Source: Planctomycetota bacterium (lineage in GTDB: Bacteria; Planctomycetota; Planctomycetia; Pirellulales; Lacipirellulaceae). From it: a stretch of DNA of 64,000 bases. The stretch covers positions 1 through 64,000 of the forward strand of contig JAJRSE010000139.1 in the NCBI GenBank assembly GCA_024278955.1, given 5' to 3'. Below the pieces are notes generated by a model, which did not search any database, was not told where the DNA came from, and worked only from the letters and a program-made list of their open reading frames with translations. Shown here in pieces: positions 27,315-34,856 of this stretch; the stretch's first letter is position 1; every line of letters starts with the position of its first letter. The position numbers and the translations under genes are program-made.

Positions 27315-28127
27315 ATGCAGGAATCGATGCCTTTTAAGATGCGATGGGGCGGCTTGTTGGCAGCTCAAGGGATCCGTGCTTGGATGAACACGGTCGAATG
27401 TCGCGCACTTTTCTACGATCCGTCCATCGACCCCAAACTTGGGTGCGGTCAACCGCGAATCTATGTCTTTTGGCACGAGTACATTCTGATTCCGCTTTAC
27501 TTGCGAGGAAATTGCGACTTAGCGATGCTGCTCAGCCGCCATCGGGACGCCGATATCTTGACGCGAGTGGCATACCACATGGGTTTCCAGTGTGTACGAG
27601 GTTCGACCAATCGAGGCGCTGCTGCGGCCCTGCTCGAGATGTCGCGTTTGGGCAAGAGCATGCACCTGGCAATCACGCCCGACGGACCGCGTGGACCGCG
27701 ACGCAAGATGGCCATTGGCGCGGTTTATCTAGCTTCCAAGTTGGGTCTGCCGATTGTGCCCTTGGGACTCGGAGCCGATCGACCTTGGCGAGCCAAAAGT
27801 TGGGACCGTCACGCGGTTGCACGACCTTTTTCGCAAGTCCGCGGCATCATGGGACCGGCCGTGAACATTCCGCCCGATCTCGACCGAGAACAGCTCGAAG
27901 TATGTCGCCAACGTGTCGAGCACCTGCTCAACGATCTTACCTTAGAGGCCGAGGATTGGGCTGGCAGCGGAGCTCATCGGGAGGGGGAGGTTTGCGAGCG
28001 ACCTACAGGACGTATATTGAAGCCCCGAGGCGGACTTCTGGTAACGCCCAACGATTCGGCATTGCTGCCGTTTTCTTCGGTAACGGAACGGCTGCAAAAG
28101 GAAGAAACGCGGAGGAAGTGTGCTTGA
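27315..28127 (+). CDS. DUF374-family lysophospholipid acyltransferase-like protein
   Basis: The protein has about 270 residues from ATG 27315 (ATG 27327 with CAGGA just before it is an alternative). Family features are FWHEYILIPLY near the start (the HxxxD region in acyltransferases, here WHEY), LTRVAYHMGFQCVRGSTNRG, and ITPDGPRGPRRKMAIGAVYLA, which corresponds to the PDGPRGP block of DUF374. These proteins resemble LpxL/PlsC acyltransferases and are thought to act on lipid A or phospholipid precursors at the inner membrane. The C-terminal 40 residues are unconserved. It is close behind dapF and probably in the same transcript. Confidence 0.8.
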   Translation: MQESMPFKMRWGGLLAAQGIRAWMNTVECRALFYDPSIDPKLGCGQPRIYVFWHEYILIPLYLRGNCDLAMLLSRHRDADILTRVAYHMGFQCVRGSTNRGAAAALLEMSRLGKSMHLAITPDGPRGPRRKMAIGAVYLASKLGLPIVPLGLGADRPWRAKSWDRHAVARPFSQVRGIMGPAVNIPPDLDREQLEVCRQRVEHLLNDLTLEAEDWAGSGAHREGEVCERPTGRILKPRGGLLVTPNDSALLPFSSVTERLQKEETRRKCA

Positions 28128-28352
28128 ATTCGCTTGCGAGATTCGTCAATCCCCAGAGATTACAATTCCCGGGCTTTGAGGCATTCTTTCGGAAGCTATT
28201 CTCCTGCAACCTGTTAACTGCCGGCCCCAGTCTACGGTTAACAAACTCGGCGAGAGAAGGGCTACTAGCCCCCCTGCCCTTTCCGCTAGAATGGTTTCTT
28301 GTATTCAGAGCAAGGAAGCCCCGTAGAGCACGGTCGCAAAAAAGGAAAACTT

Positions 28353-29600
28353 ATGCCAGCCACTATGCCTGACGTCAATTCGTCTCGCAGCGAACAGGTG
28401 TTCTCGGTTTCTCAACTGACGGCGCAGCTCAAGGGCGTGGTCGAGGAGAACTTTTCGCAGGTTTGGGTCGCGGGCGAGATTTCAAATTTCTCGCGGCCGC
28501 AATCAGGCCATTGTTACTTCACCCTTAAAGACGACAACGCCCAGCTACGCGGAGTGATTTGGCGTGGGACCGCGTCGAAGCTCAAGTTCGACGTTCACGA
28601 TGGTCTGGAAGTGATTTGCCGTGGGCGGCTGGACGTTTATCCTCCGCGTGGCAGTTACCAGCTAGTGGTCGATCAGCTCCAGCCGCAAGGTATTGGAGCC
28701 TTGGAGCTGGCGCTTCGCAAATTACGCGAAAAGTTGGAGAAGGAAGGACTGTTCGACGATGCCCGCAAGCAGCCGCTGCCAACTTTTCCGCGACGAATCG
28801 GAGTCGTAACCAGCCCGACGGGAGCCGCGATTCGAGATTTCCTGGAAGTCATGCGGCGACGCTGGCAAGGCGTCGAGGTTTTTATCTTCCCGGTACGAGT
28901 CCAGGGAGACGGTGCCGCGGCAGAAATCGCTCATGCAATACAGCAAGCAAACCGACTTATGCCGTCGCTTGACGTGCTGGTCGTTGGTCGTGGCGGAGGT
29001 AGCCTCGAAGACCTTTGGGCGTTTAACGAAGAACCGGTCGTGCGATCGCTTGCCGATTCCCGCGTGCCGACGGTTTCGGCTGTCGGCCATGAGATTGATG
29101 TTACGCTTGCCGACCTAGCAGCTGACGTAAGGGCATTGACTCCGAGCGAAGCCGCGGAGCGTGTTGTCCCCTCGGCTCGGGACGTCGCAGAGTTGATGCG
29201 AGGCTTGCAAACTCGACTACAAAACGTACTTGCCGGACAGCTCGACATGGCTCGTCGACGCTTGGATTCGATCGCAAGCCGACCGGCTTTTGCGCGTCCG
29301 CTCGATGGCGTCCACCATTTAAGTCGCCGGTTAGACGATCTTGCGTCGCGCCATCACGGGGCGATCCAAGTGAACTTGCGAGAGCAGCAAGGCCGGGTCG
29401 CGGCGATCAGCGGGAAACTCGAAAGCCTGAGCCCCTTGGCGGTGCTCTCTCGGGGTTATAGTCTCACGCAAGATTCAACCGACGGCACGTTAATCACTTC
29501 AAGCAAGCAACTAAAAAAGGGACAACAAATTTCGACGCGTCTAGCCGTAGGCACTGTGACTAGCACCATCGATAGTTTAGAAAAACAAAACAGCCGTTAG
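28353..29600 (+). CDS. xseA: Exodeoxyribonuclease VII large subunit
   Basis: XseA is the catalytic subunit of ExoVII, a single-strand DNA exonuclease. From the ATG at 28353 (AAAGGA 6 bases upstream) there are 415 residues. An N-terminal OB-fold carries VWVAGEISNFSRPQSGHCYFTLKD. The catalytic core has GVVTSPTGAAIRDFL, VVGRGGGSLEDLWAFNEE and the GHEIDVTLADLAADVRALTPSEAAE signature, then a coiled coil and a short C-terminal strand (VLSRGYSLTQD). An upstream start at 28299 would add 18 unlikely residues. xseB follows 61 bases later. Confidence 0.95.
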   Translation: MPATMPDVNSSRSEQVFSVSQLTAQLKGVVEENFSQVWVAGEISNFSRPQSGHCYFTLKDDNAQLRGVIWRGTASKLKFDVHDGLEVICRGRLDVYPPRGSYQLVVDQLQPQGIGALELALRKLREKLEKEGLFDDARKQPLPTFPRRIGVVTSPTGAAIRDFLEVMRRRWQGVEVFIFPVRVQGDGAAAEIAHAIQQANRLMPSLDVLVVGRGGGSLEDLWAFNEEPVVRSLADSRVPTVSAVGHEIDVTLADLAADVRALTPSEAAERVVPSARDVAELMRGLQTRLQNVLAGQLDMARRRLDSIASRPAFARPLDGVHHLSRRLDDLASRHHGAIQVNLREQQGRVAAISGKLESLSPLAVLSRGYSLTQDSTDGTLITSSKQLKKGQQISTRLAVGTVTSTIDSLEKQNSR

Positions 29601-29661
29601 CATCGGCGCAACACCAAACCAGCACCAACTAGCCCACCACCTTCCAACAACATAAAGCACC

Positions 29662-30018
29662 ATGGCCAAGAAAAAAGCCGCTAAAACTACCGAGACCAAT
29701 TTCGAGCAATCGCTCGAAGAGTTAGAAACCATCGTGGCGAAGCTCGAAGGAGGCAAGCTTGGTTTGGCTGAGTCGCTCGATCACTACGAGCATGGCGTCC
29801 AGCACCTGAAGGCTTGTTATCACCAGCTCAACGAAGCCGAGCGGCGAATCGAGCTGGTCAGCGATCTTGACGCCTCGGGACGACCTCAAACCCAGCCATT
29901 CGAGGAATCGGGCGACGAGTCGCTGGTCGAGAAAAGTTCAGCCCGTAGTAGCCGGCGGAGCGTGAAAAAGAGCAGTAAAACGAGTAGCGACGTAGACGAT
30001 AGCTCCTCGCTATTTTAG
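29662..30018 (+). CDS. xseB: Exodeoxyribonuclease VII small subunit
   Basis: XseB coats the XseA coiled coil. The first 70 residues are the family domain (NFEQSLEELETIVAKLEGGKL … SLDHYEHGVQHLKAC). The last 45 residues form a Ser/Lys-rich disordered tail, so the 118 residues exceed the usual 75-85. It lies between xseA and ispA, as in many bacteria, with only 52 bases to the likely ispA start. Confidence 0.94.
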   Translation: MAKKKAAKTTETNFEQSLEELETIVAKLEGGKLGLAESLDHYEHGVQHLKACYHQLNEAERRIELVSDLDASGRPQTQPFEESGDESLVEKSSARSSRRSVKKSSKTSSDVDDSSSLF

Positions 30019-30070
30019 GATGAGAGAGAATCTCAGAGTTCACGGCCCTTTCTACTTCCAAAATTTTTCA

Positions 30071-30964
30071 ATGAACGTAAAAGCAGCTGCCCAATCAATG
30101 CATAATCAAAAACTGCGAGGATTGATTGAAGATTCGCTGAAAAGTGCCCTGCAATTCGACTCGGGTTGTCCGGCTCGGCTTCGCGAAGCGATGGAATACA
30201 GCTTGCTGGCCCCAGGCAAACGACTCCGCCCTCAACTAGTGCTCTTCGCAGCAGAAGCTTGTGGTGGCGCGATTCGCGAGGCGCTGCCGGCAGCGGCTGC
30301 GGTCGAGATGATTCACGCCTATTCGTTGGTCCACGACGATTTGCCCGCCATGGACGACGACGACTTGCGTCGGGGCCGACCGACGTGCCATAAACAATTC
30401 GACGAAGCGACCGCCATTTTGGTGGGCGACGCTTTGCTCGCTCGAGCGTTTGAGGTGCTAGCCAGCAAAATCCAGCCTGCTGGACGGGCGGCCCGATGTT
30501 GTGCCGAGCTGGCCTCGGCTGCCGGGGCTGCCAAGCTGGTGGGTGGCCAGGCAGACGATCTCGACGGCGAAGTTGGCAACGACTCGCTCGATCAATTAGA
30601 ATCGATTCATCGGCGCAAGACCGGCGCGTTGTTTCGCGTGTCGCTCCGTTTGGGAGCAATCGTGGCGGATGCAACGCCAGAGCAGTTGGCGGCGTTGGAC
30701 TCGTATGGCGAACACCTGGGGCTTGCGTTTCAGGTGGTCGACGATTTGCTGGATGTTTCCGGAACAGAAGGAGAGGTTGGCAAACGGTTGGGCAAGGATG
30801 CGGAACGCGGGAAGACGACCTATCCTTCTGTGCTAGGCATCGAGGCGAGCCGCGAACGTGCGGAAAATCTTGTTGAGCAGGCGTGCGAGGCAATCGCATG
30901 TTTCGGAGAATCGGCCGCCCAGTTACAAGAACTTGCTCTGTTTGTGCAACGGAGAAACAAATGA
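30071..30964 (+). CDS. ispA: Farnesyl (polyprenyl) diphosphate synthase
   Basis: This trans-isoprenyl diphosphate synthase condenses isopentenyl and allylic diphosphates. The 297 residues carry the first Asp-rich motif HDDLPAMDDDDLRRGRPT (the DDxxxxD type of bacterial short-chain enzymes), the GKRLRP lead, GGQADDLDGE, the KTG motif, and the second Asp-rich motif FQVVDDLLDVSG. ATG 30071 is preferred on homology; ATG 30020 immediately after xseB is possible. Its TGA overlaps the dxs ATG (ATGA), so the two isoprenoid genes are translationally coupled. Farnesyl versus geranylgeranyl product cannot be settled by eye. Confidence 0.92.
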   Translation: MNVKAAAQSMHNQKLRGLIEDSLKSALQFDSGCPARLREAMEYSLLAPGKRLRPQLVLFAAEACGGAIREALPAAAAVEMIHAYSLVHDDLPAMDDDDLRRGRPTCHKQFDEATAILVGDALLARAFEVLASKIQPAGRAARCCAELASAAGAAKLVGGQADDLDGEVGNDSLDQLESIHRRKTGALFRVSLRLGAIVADATPEQLAALDSYGEHLGLAFQVVDDLLDVSGTEGEVGKRLGKDAERGKTTYPSVLGIEASRERAENLVEQACEAIACFGESAAQLQELALFVQRRNK

Positions 30965-32856
30965 CCCATCCAATACTATCGGCGATCGAAAGCCCCGACG
31001 ACCTTAGCAAGCTCTCGCTACCGCAGCTCGAACAGCTCGCGACCGAGATGCGCGACGTGCTTTGCAACTTGATTGCATGCCGTAGTGCGCACTTCGCTTC
31101 GAATCTTGGTGTAGTAGAGCTTTGCATCGCCCTGCACGACGCGTTCGACTTTCGTCGCGATCGATTGATTTGGGATACCGGCCACCAGGTTTACCCTCAT
31201 AAGTTGATTACCGGGCGCTACGCGCAGTTCGACACGATGCGCACCAAAGGCGGGTTGATGGGTTATCCCAACCCAGACGAGAGCGAGTACGACCTGTTTA
31301 TGACCGGCCACGCCGGGGCAAGCATTTCGACCGCCTTGGGACTCGCCAGCGGCGACGACTTTCTTCGCAAAGATGAAGCCCGGCATTCGATTGCAGTGAT
31401 TGGCGACGGAGCGTTTCCCTCGGGCGTTGTGTTTGAGGCGATGAACAATGCCCGACGTCAGAGCGAGAAACTACTGGTCGTATTGAACGACAACCAAATG
31501 TCGATTTGCCCGCGGGTCGGTGGCGTTGCCGACTACCTCGACCGATTGCGCATCAACCCGATGTACACCGGCTTTAAGGATGAGATCGCGAAAATCCTTA
31601 GCAAAGTACCGCTGCTCGGCGACCCGACCGAACGATTTCTCGTGCAGCTAAAAGAAGCTGCCAAGGCAGGGCTCAGCGGCGGGATGATGTTCGAGGACAT
31701 GGGGTTCCGCTATGTGGGGCCGATCGATGGCCATAACATCGGCCTCTTGCGTAAGTATTTCAAAATGGTGCAGCGTATCGAGGGCCCTGTGCTGCTGCAT
31801 GTAGTCACCGAAAAGGGACATGGCTTTCAGCCTGCGACCGAAGATCCCGTGCTGTACCACGCGCCGCCTCAGTTCGTACATCGTGAAGATCAGGTCGTGA
31901 CGTTAAAGAAGAGTTCGTCAAGAGCGTACACCCACGTTGCTTCCGAGGCGATTGAATCGCAGATGGAAGCCAACCCGCTTGTGACCGTGATGACAGCTGC
32001 CATGTGCCAAGGCAACAAACTAGAGCGAGTACGAGACAAGTTCCCCGAACGATTTTTCGATACCGGAATTTGCGAGTCGCACACCGTGGCCTTTGCCGCA
32101 GGGCAAGCCAAGGCAGGCATGCGACCGATCGTCAACATTTACAGCACCTTCATGCAACGTGCTTACGATCACATTTTCCAAGAAGTCGCCTTGCAGAATT
32201 TGCCGGTTACGTTGATGCTCGACCGAGGCGGCTTGGCCGGACCCGACGGACCGACGCACCACGGGGTATTCGATTTTGGTTATCTGCGTGTGTTTCCAAA
32301 CATGACCGTTATGGCTCCTGGCGACACTCGCGACCTGCCTGCCATGCTTGATTTTGCACTCCAGCACGACGGCCCGTGCGCCATTCGTTACCCCAAAGCG
32401 GTCGCTGTAGAAATCGAACGCAAAGTTGCGCCGATCGAGTACGGGAAAAGCGAAATCTTGAGTTGGGGCACCGACGGCTGCCTCATTTCTTGCGGCGCAT
32501 TGCTCTCCCGCTGTGTCGAAGCGGCCTCGCGTCTTCGCGACGAAGGCCTCGACGTCGGCGTCATCAACGCCCGATTCCTCAAACCCCTAGATACCGAGGT
32601 GATTTTGCGAGCCGTACGCGAATGTCGTTTCGTGGTCACGGTCGAAGAAGCCGCCCTAGCGGGTGGCTTTGGCAGCGCGGTGCTTGAAGCTGCAGCCGAC
32701 GCGAGCGTAGATGCAAGTCGCGTACGCCGACTGGGCATTGCAGACCACTACGTCGAGCACGGCGAGCGGGACGAACTGCTGGCCGATCTGGGGCTGGACG
32801 TAGAGCATATTATTGCAAGTTGCCGAGAGTCGTCTGGTGTTTCGGTTGAGTCTTGA
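30961..32856 (+). CDS. dxs: 1-deoxy-D-xylulose-5-phosphate synthase
   Basis: Dxs joins pyruvate and glyceraldehyde-3-phosphate, the first step of the MEP isoprenoid pathway. From ATG 30961 there are 631 residues, a normal length. Motifs: HFASNLGVVEL (His equivalent to H49 of E. coli Dxs), WDTGHQVYPHK, the TPP-Mg site GDGAFPSG near 148, VLNDNQMSI, EKGHGFQPA, and the C-terminal DRGGLAGPDGPTHHG and RYPK segments. The TPP site is usually GDGAMTAG, so this is a slightly divergent variant. It overlaps ispA by 4 bases. A longer frame from 30883 lies inside ispA and is rejected. Confidence 0.95.
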   Translation: MTHPILSAIESPDDLSKLSLPQLEQLATEMRDVLCNLIACRSAHFASNLGVVELCIALHDAFDFRRDRLIWDTGHQVYPHKLITGRYAQFDTMRTKGGLMGYPNPDESEYDLFMTGHAGASISTALGLASGDDFLRKDEARHSIAVIGDGAFPSGVVFEAMNNARRQSEKLLVVLNDNQMSICPRVGGVADYLDRLRINPMYTGFKDEIAKILSKVPLLGDPTERFLVQLKEAAKAGLSGGMMFEDMGFRYVGPIDGHNIGLLRKYFKMVQRIEGPVLLHVVTEKGHGFQPATEDPVLYHAPPQFVHREDQVVTLKKSSSRAYTHVASEAIESQMEANPLVTVMTAAMCQGNKLERVRDKFPERFFDTGICESHTVAFAAGQAKAGMRPIVNIYSTFMQRAYDHIFQEVALQNLPVTLMLDRGGLAGPDGPTHHGVFDFGYLRVFPNMTVMAPGDTRDLPAMLDFALQHDGPCAIRYPKAVAVEIERKVAPIEYGKSEILSWGTDGCLISCGALLSRCVEAASRLRDEGLDVGVINARFLKPLDTEVILRAVRECRFVVTVEEAALAGGFGSAVLEAAADASVDASRVRRLGIADHYVEHGERDELLADLGLDVEHIIASCRESSGVSVES

Positions 32857-32961
32857 TCAGAGTTTGGTGTCCTGTGAAGGTTGAATTCTATACACGAGCC
32901 AGGGTAAAATAGCCGCATCAACCCGCCTGGTTTCCCACCTGAAATTTTTTGAGGACGTGCA

Positions 32962-33129
32962 TTGGCTACCCAGTGGTACTATCTAGATGGGGGCAAACAA
33001 CTTGGCCCCGTCAGTGGGAAGAAGTTAAAAGACTTTGCCGACTTTGGAGAAATTTTTCCTTGGACACCAGCTCGACGTGTTCAGAATGGCGAAACCGTGC
33101 CGTGGACGCGGGAGACTTGGAAGAACTGA
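32962..33129 (+). CDS. GYF_2 (DUF4339) mini-protein
   Basis: A 55-codon frame from TTG 32962 (GAGG 7 bases upstream) encodes little more than one GYF_2 domain: QWYYLDGGKQLGPVSGKKLK, followed by FADFGEIFPWTPARRVQNGE and a final W-T-R-E-T-W-K-N. In planctomycetes this domain usually sits at the N-terminus of longer membrane proteins and has the W-Y-x2-x-G-x3-G-P-V-S layout seen here. The frame stops at TGA 33127, so this is either a free-standing domain or the stub of a longer gene. It marks the left border of the metal island. Confidence 0.55.
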   Translation: MATQWYYLDGGKQLGPVSGKKLKDFADFGEIFPWTPARRVQNGETVPWTRETWKN

Positions 33130-33265
33130 AGCGGGAACAATAATGCTAGCACACACTCGATCGCTCTATCGGGGCGTTGAGGTTTGTGTTAAGAATCAAG
33201 CGATAGCAGAGGATAAGCAAAACTGGACCGTTGGCGACGCGAAACCACTCGTTGTGATCAATAGC

Positions 33266-33706
33266 ATGTTTGGAAATACTGTCTCAATTCGAAATGCAGT
33301 GGCTTTGTACCTCGCAATGAGCGTGCCCTGCCAGGCCGTATTCGCCGCATATCGCACTTATACGCCTGATTGTCGCTATCAATGTGAGTGCGAAGAAAAC
33401 AGCAAATGCAAGCCTCCGTGCAACTCGTTGTACCGTACCGGGTGCGTTTGCAGTTCGCGTAACAACACGCAGCCACAAAGCCAGTCTTGTAATTGCGAAT
33501 GCCATAAGCTCCCGCTAGAGGGTCTGCCGCTCTCTCAGCAAAACTCGCGTTCTCTCTCGGAAATCCTGCGATGTAATGCCAGTGCCCTCTCGTGTGCTCT
33601 GTCAAATATTTTTGACCTGTCGCACGAGACGACCTTTGCTGGCTCACAAAGTAGCTCCAACATGATGCAGCAACCCTGCATCCTCTTCTGCCGTTTCTTA
33701 CTCTAA
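33266..33706 (+). CDS. Exported Cys-rich protein, island family member 1
   Basis: The 146 residues start from ATG 33266. They begin with a signal peptide containing LAMSVPCQAVFA, then a Cys cluster (DCRYQCECEENSKCKPPC, GCVCSS, SCNCECH), a polar helical stretch, and the ending QQPCILFCRFLL. Two other proteins here (38089-38619 and 48838-49275) share the L-A-x4-P-x-Q signal-peptide pattern and the C-x3-C-R-[FY]-x-L ending, so I treat them as one family. An upstream ATG at 33143 would add 41 residues before the signal peptide. Cys pairs suggest thiol binding of soft metals in the periplasm. No known domain is recognised. Confidence 0.6.
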   Translation: MFGNTVSIRNAVALYLAMSVPCQAVFAAYRTYTPDCRYQCECEENSKCKPPCNSLYRTGCVCSSRNNTQPQSQSCNCECHKLPLEGLPLSQQNSRSLSEILRCNASALSCALSNIFDLSHETTFAGSQSSSNMMQQPCILFCRFLL

Positions 33707-33956
33707 GCGGCTGTTGCTTGGCTCCTGCTGAGTCGCCACTGTGCGCTCACGTTATCTAAGCCCTCTATGTCATTGATTCGTTTTTCCGTGCGCGGTGAAT
33801 AACGAGTTTTTCTTGACAACAGATTACCCCATGTTCGAGTCGAATTCATGACTTTCCACAACTGCAAGCGTTTGAATCCATCAAAAGTATCCGACCGGTT
33901 TCCACAGTTGATAGTTCTGATGCACAACCCCTTAAGCGACACATACGGAATAAACT

Positions 33957-34754
33957 ATGCCAAGAATATTCATGAAGTCGATAAAGCGAATCGTACCGCT
34001 CGTGGTGACGATCTACTTCATCCCCCGGTTGACTCTCTTCTACATTCTGTGCGGCATGATCGACGTGCTGCGAAATAAAAAATGCAACCTTAGGTTGTTT
34101 GGAGGCTATTTCTTCGGCAATGGCTTGCTGACGTGGTTCTTATCTCCGCTGAACCTGTTGATGGACTTATTGGCGTTTCCTTACCGGAACAAAGGCATCT
34201 ACGAACTCGCTGATTTGCCCGAAAGCCATCGACAGGAAATCGCAGCAATCCTTAAAACTGCAGATGACGATGATTTCCTCGATCTGTTAAAAAACCAGAT
34301 GGAAAATCGAAAGCGAATCATGCTTTTCTTCAAATGGTATGGCAAGAATAATGAGACTTTCGATAGCGTGCCTGAGTTTCATAAACCTTATAAATACATT
34401 CGCACGATCGGAGTTTCCGCCTTCAACAAGAACCAATCGACGTCGGAGCATTTTGGGCCTCTCCGAGTAACGCTCAGAGTGCTGTACAATATCGGACCTA
34501 CACCCGAAGGCGACAGTTTTATCGAAGTTGCCCATCACACTAACAACTGGCGTGACCAACGACTGTTCATCTTCGACGACACCTTGCAACACAAATCGTG
34601 TAATGAATCAGGCGGCATCCGTTATTGCATGTTCATTGATATACTCAGGCCATCGCCTTGGCCCCGAGTTATGAGTACTTTTTTAGCCGGCGTCCGATGC
34701 TGTGTGTTCCGGGTCAATACTCTGTTTTACAAAAACTGGGAAGTTCTTCGGTGA
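33957..34754 (+). CDS. Aspartyl/asparaginyl beta-hydroxylase-type dioxygenase (LpxO-like)
   Basis: The 265 residues begin with a hydrophobic region (VTIYFIPRLTLFYILCG and a second segment near 60-75), as in LpxO-type lipid hydroxylases. The catalytic domain has SEHFGPLRVTLRVLYNIG, giving the first iron His and substrate Arg, and IFDDTLQHKSCNESGGIRY, giving the second His, followed by DILRP. Family members are Fe(II)/2-oxoglutarate oxygenases; LpxO hydroxylates lipid A acyl chains. A role on membrane lipid is inferred. Base composition looks more A/T-rich than neighbouring genes, and ATG 33972 is an alternative start. It sits between a Cys-rich protein and the metal ATPase. Confidence 0.7.
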   Translation: MPRIFMKSIKRIVPLVVTIYFIPRLTLFYILCGMIDVLRNKKCNLRLFGGYFFGNGLLTWFLSPLNLLMDLLAFPYRNKGIYELADLPESHRQEIAAILKTADDDDFLDLLKNQMENRKRIMLFFKWYGKNNETFDSVPEFHKPYKYIRTIGVSAFNKNQSTSEHFGPLRVTLRVLYNIGPTPEGDSFIEVAHHTNNWRDQRLFIFDDTLQHKSCNESGGIRYCMFIDILRPSPWPRVMSTFLAGVRCCVFRVNTLFYKNWEVLR

Positions 34755-34790
34755 GATACGACCCGTGAAGAAACAGAGAATTGGCCTACG

Positions 34791-34811
34791 CGAAAGGTAC
34801 GATGCCTTTCG
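34791..34811. promoter_or_regulatory. Inverted repeat CGAAAGG-N7-CCTTTCG upstream of the metal ATPase
   Basis: A perfect 7-bp inverted repeat lies 46 bases before the ATPase start and 37 bases after the hydroxylase stop. There is no T-tract, so an operator is about as likely as a terminator. No MerR- or ArsR-type regulator gene is present in the island to pair it with. Confidence 0.3.
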
Positions 34812-34856
34812 TTCGTCAATTTCAAAAATCCCTTATCCCTCTCTTGATTGTTCGTT

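Noticed and set aside
27344..28372. 342-codon plus-strand frame overlapping the DUF374 gene
   Set aside because: It runs in another frame across a gene with clear DUF374 motifs; low-quality Arg/Ser-rich translation.
30033..31127. 364-codon minus-strand frame opposite ispA
   Set aside because: Antisense to a gene with both Asp-rich motifs; Pro/Arg-rich shadow of a GC-rich gene.
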